Assembly (NCBI GenBank): GCA_003344405.1
Contig: NOWV01000238.1
Span: 1-64,000 of the forward strand
Direction of reading: 5' to 3'
Source of the DNA: Trichoplax sp. H2
Lineage: Eukaryota; Placozoa; Uniplacotomia; Trichoplacea
DNA length: 64,000 bases
The notes below the pieces were generated by a model. The model had not been told where the DNA came from. It made no database searches and worked only from the letters and a program-made list of their open reading frames with translations. This document shows, one piece after another, positions 61,054-64,000 of the stretch. The position numbers and the translations under genes were made by a program. Position 1 is the stretch's first letter. Every line of letters begins with the position of its first letter.

Positions 61054-63878
61054 TTATATAGATATGTAACCCTGTCTGGCCATTTTACTTGTGCTCCATT
61101 CCACCAAGAAGAAACATAAAGTTCCAAAGAAAAGACTGATCACCTACGTAAACATATATTTTATACCCAATGACACGATTAGTGAAAGTTTAATGCAAAA
61201 TACGACATAAGTATTTTAGCACGTATAGCAGTAAAATAATAGAATTCGTTATTTGTACTTACCAAGACCAATAATTGCCATTGCAGCATTACATGCCCAC
61301 TGTAAAAGAACGCAATAGCCGCAAATAATGACTGCACAAATTTAAATAATGCAAAAGCTGGTGCACTATCTTCAGTGTACATAAATCCAAGGATAGAATA
61401 GATCTACGTAGGAAATGATGTAAAATTGATTCATAAAAGGTGATATTCTGGAGGGTCAAGTGGAATAATGCAGTACGATAAAAATGCTACTTTATCATTG
61501 GATAAAGCACTTTTACCTGTGTGTTAAAACTACTATCGCCCAATCCTAGTAAGAAGGAGCAAGCTACAGCCAAGGTAGCACTAAGTATAAAGTTTTATAA
61601 AACAAAATTTGACTCAATTTAACACAAATTAACGGTGCACGTTGAAAACGTACAACAAATATCATTTTTTTCAAAAAATACATTTACTGTGTGGATTACT
61701 ACCTTGGCTCGATTAAGTAACCATGAGTTTCAGAAGCAGATATCGGTGCTATACTAGGTATGTTCATAAAAATTAGGAAAAAGGCTGCAGCATGGCTTAT
61801 AAAACCGACAAGGATGACGGGATCTCTTCCATGTCGAAGTATTTTTTTACCAAATATTCCAAAGAAGGCACCGCCTTGATAATACGAAGCAGCTTTATTA
61901 GATGCTAAACTAAGGGACATTTTGCATAACTTTAGTGAGGAAATTTGATTTACTAACCAATGATCTCGCCAATGCCTAAAAATATTCCTGCTAAACCAAT
62001 ATATCTATCTGGATCGTGAATTAGCCGCGCGTTACCTAAGGATATCATAAAACTGCATCATAAATAAGCGCTTTTAAAAGATTATTAATAAACTATTACG
62101 AATATCTACAGTCAAGATAGCTACTGGATAATAATATTTTCTCATACATTTCTGATGGATAGTTTTTGAACCTACTTACCAATGCAAGTTGGATATACTC
62201 CGCTGAAGAACGTTAATTCTAATCCTATTGGTAACAAAGATCACACAATCGGATGATTACTTAATTAAAATTGATAAAATAAAGACTCAAGAGGGTGACT
62301 GTATGGTATTTTACCTGTATACGCGAATACAGCACTAAGCAGTAACATTTCCTTAGTCGTAAGCAAGTGAATAGATCGCACTAAAATCAAACATAATTAT
62401 GGAATTACAGTTCATCAATATCAATATTATTGCACTGTACATGAATTTATCGATCTTACTAAAAGCTTGCCATGGTCCTTCTTCTGATGCATTCTTTGAG
62501 CTTTAAGAAATAGTTTTAATATTCAATTAATTTTGATGCAGTTGTAAAAATACATTTCCGTGTAATTAAGCGTTAAAGCAAATTAATTTAAATTTTTACC
62601 CAATATTCATTGGTAGTTCTTCTTCTTCCTATGTCCATATAAAACATTAATCTTACTTTATGATATGCAAATTATCATGTACCTTTAAATAACTATCACA
62701 TTGATCAACGGTAGTTTGTAAAGGGTAGCAGGCATTATTTACCGATACTTTTGGTTTCCGCAAAGTTAGTAAACCTAATGTTCCGATAACGCATACCACG
62801 GTAAGAACTGAATAGATGATATATCTGTATTCATCAGCTATAAAACAATCAAAGATTTAAAGTTAAAACAAGAATTAAAAGTTCTATAATAACGGATATT
62901 ATAACTGGAGGAAAAGGTGACCTGTATGAACGTGTACGAGTACACGTGTGCTTAGCAGCAAATAACGATACTCACATATAATGCTGACTCCTTCCAATTG
63001 CAAAAAAACGTATAAATTACCAAATAGTAAGCTACAAGACATAACAATTGGATTTAATATTAATTTTGAATATATCCGTTACAAAAAATGGAGAAAATAA
63101 AATACTACAATAAAAACATAGCAAACGTGTTATAAAAGATTTGTAGAGGTTTGTACCTAAATTGTAGTAAAGCCCAAAATATGCCACTGTTACGAGCGAT
63201 CGTATCAGGATCAGAATTAATGGTTAAAAAGTTACCCTGGGCCGTCCATAAAACTAACAAAAATTAAGAACGAATCAATCAAACAGTTGTCGATTAGATG
63301 TAATAACCTCATAAGCTACAACATACTTCCTGCCCCCACTCCTACTAAAGCTGATGCAATGTACAGAGTTGCTGCCAAAGGTTGTATCAATGATGCGATA
63401 AATAAGCTGAAATATCCATAAATATTATAATGTTAGATGAATTAGTTAGTGTTACAAATATTCTGATTAGCTAAGCGTAACATGATGATCTGGACAATGT
63501 ATAAATGGTATAATAGCAGTCAATTTTTAACATTTGCCTACCAGTAAGGAATAGCTCCAGCTAACATGGAATATTTTGGACCAATAACACTAACTACTGA
63601 TGGTCCCAGCCAATTTGAGGCAGCAAAAACACTATAAATTATAGCCAAGCTATGAAATAATTAAGAATGGAAACGGTCAATATTTAAATTAAAATCGGAA
63701 ATCACTTCTATTAGCTAATTAATTCTTTTGGCCCTTTTCTTAAATTATATTTTAATTACCTTACCTATTGGCCTTTTAATACTACAGTATACTGTACAGT
63801 GCTCGTATTCTGGTACTATAAATGACAACATTGTTTATGTAGCTAATGTAAATTAATCGTACCTATTATAGCCGCTCG
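61054..63878 (-). CDS. MFSD11: MFSD11/UNC93-like transporter, copy B (N-terminus beyond the window)
   Basis: Major-facilitator UNC93-like protein, close to vertebrate MFSD11. Exons, 5' to 3': 63878-63863, 63649-63542, 63406-63327, 63253-63157, 63031-62976, 62837-62683, 62493-62460, 62380-62315, 62224-62180, 62035-61958, 61874-61703, 61580-61517, 61403-61263, 61143-61054. The sum is 1202 nt, 400 codons; the first 40-50 residues lie past 64000. Landmarks are SGYNSLAIIYSVFAASN, LWTAQGNFLTINSDPDTIARNSGIFWALLQFS, TTKEMLLLSAVFAYTGLELTFFSGVYPTCIG, GLAGIFLGIGEIIGGAFFG, GLGDSSFNTQ and IYSILGFMYTEDSAPAFALFKFVQSL. Ten or more hydrophobic segments are visible. The 16-nt microexon at 63863-63878 is needed for frame. 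Copy A, 21 kb away on the same strand, shares the exon plan. Confidence 0.93.
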
Positions 63879-64000
63879 CTATCGAGAGAGGAGTATTGAT
63901 AATGAATCATAGCAAGAAAATTGTTTGTTTAGGAAGAAAAATATCAGATTAGAATAATTCCTGTACGTAATTTATATTTAAATGAACTAAATTTCGTTCA

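Overview
The window is nuclear DNA from an animal. It is AT-rich and gene-dense, with multi-exon genes, GT/AG introns mostly of 50-150 bp, and animal-type gene content: an RBFOX splicing factor, two MFSD11/UNC93-like transporters, GTPBP1, SRSF2, COP9 subunit 1 and eIF3 subunits b and l. Compact introns, low GC and an RBFOX gene together fit a placozoan (Trichoplax/Hoilungia type) best. That assignment is inference from style; no species marker was tested. I see no bacterial operon, phage, CRISPR array, rRNA or tRNA gene. Exon boundaries were built by hand from splice consensus, reading-frame phase and protein family knowledge. In every named complete gene the exon lengths sum to a multiple of three.

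Layout: 1-1.2 kb, 3' exons of an unidentified + gene. 1.6-6.8 kb, eIF3b (+, 19 exons). 7.7-11.2 kb, a small unrecognised - gene. 12.0-16.6 kb, COP9 signalosome subunit 1 (+, 18 exons). 17.0-17.6 kb, a possible small + gene whose end is antisense to the next gene. 17.5-20.6 kb, DUS1L tRNA-dihydrouridine synthase (-, 14 exons). 22.4-25.0 kb, an unrecognised membrane-type + gene. 27.0-29.4 kb, RBFOX (-). 29.8-33.5 kb, weak gene candidates in repeat-rich DNA. 34.0-34.4 kb, an intronless GNAT acetyltransferase (+). 35.6-40.7 kb, MFSD11-like copy A (-). 40.7-44.9 kb, gene-poor DNA with repeats. 45.0-50.0 kb, eIF3l (+, 22 exons). 51.9-53.6 kb, SRSF2 (-). 53.6-56.5 kb, repeats and weak ORFs. 56.6-60.2 kb, GTPBP1 (+, 11 exons). 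61.1-64.0 kb, MFSD11-like copy B (-, N-terminus beyond the window).

Most genes are housekeeping genes of RNA and protein metabolism: translation initiation (eIF3b, eIF3l), a signalosome built on the same PCI fold (CSN1), tRNA modification (DUS1L), splicing (SRSF2, RBFOX) and a translational GTPase relative (GTPBP1). They do not form an operon or a single pathway. The striking non-coding feature is a palindromic TACTGTA/TACAGTA motif packed in short arrays just upstream of several genes, often inside local tandem duplications of 150-300 bp. I did not find a convincing new multi-gene system. The best leads are the promoter-side palindromes, the possibly transferred GNAT gene, the diverged MFSD11 pair with conserved exon structure, and several spliced genes I could not name.
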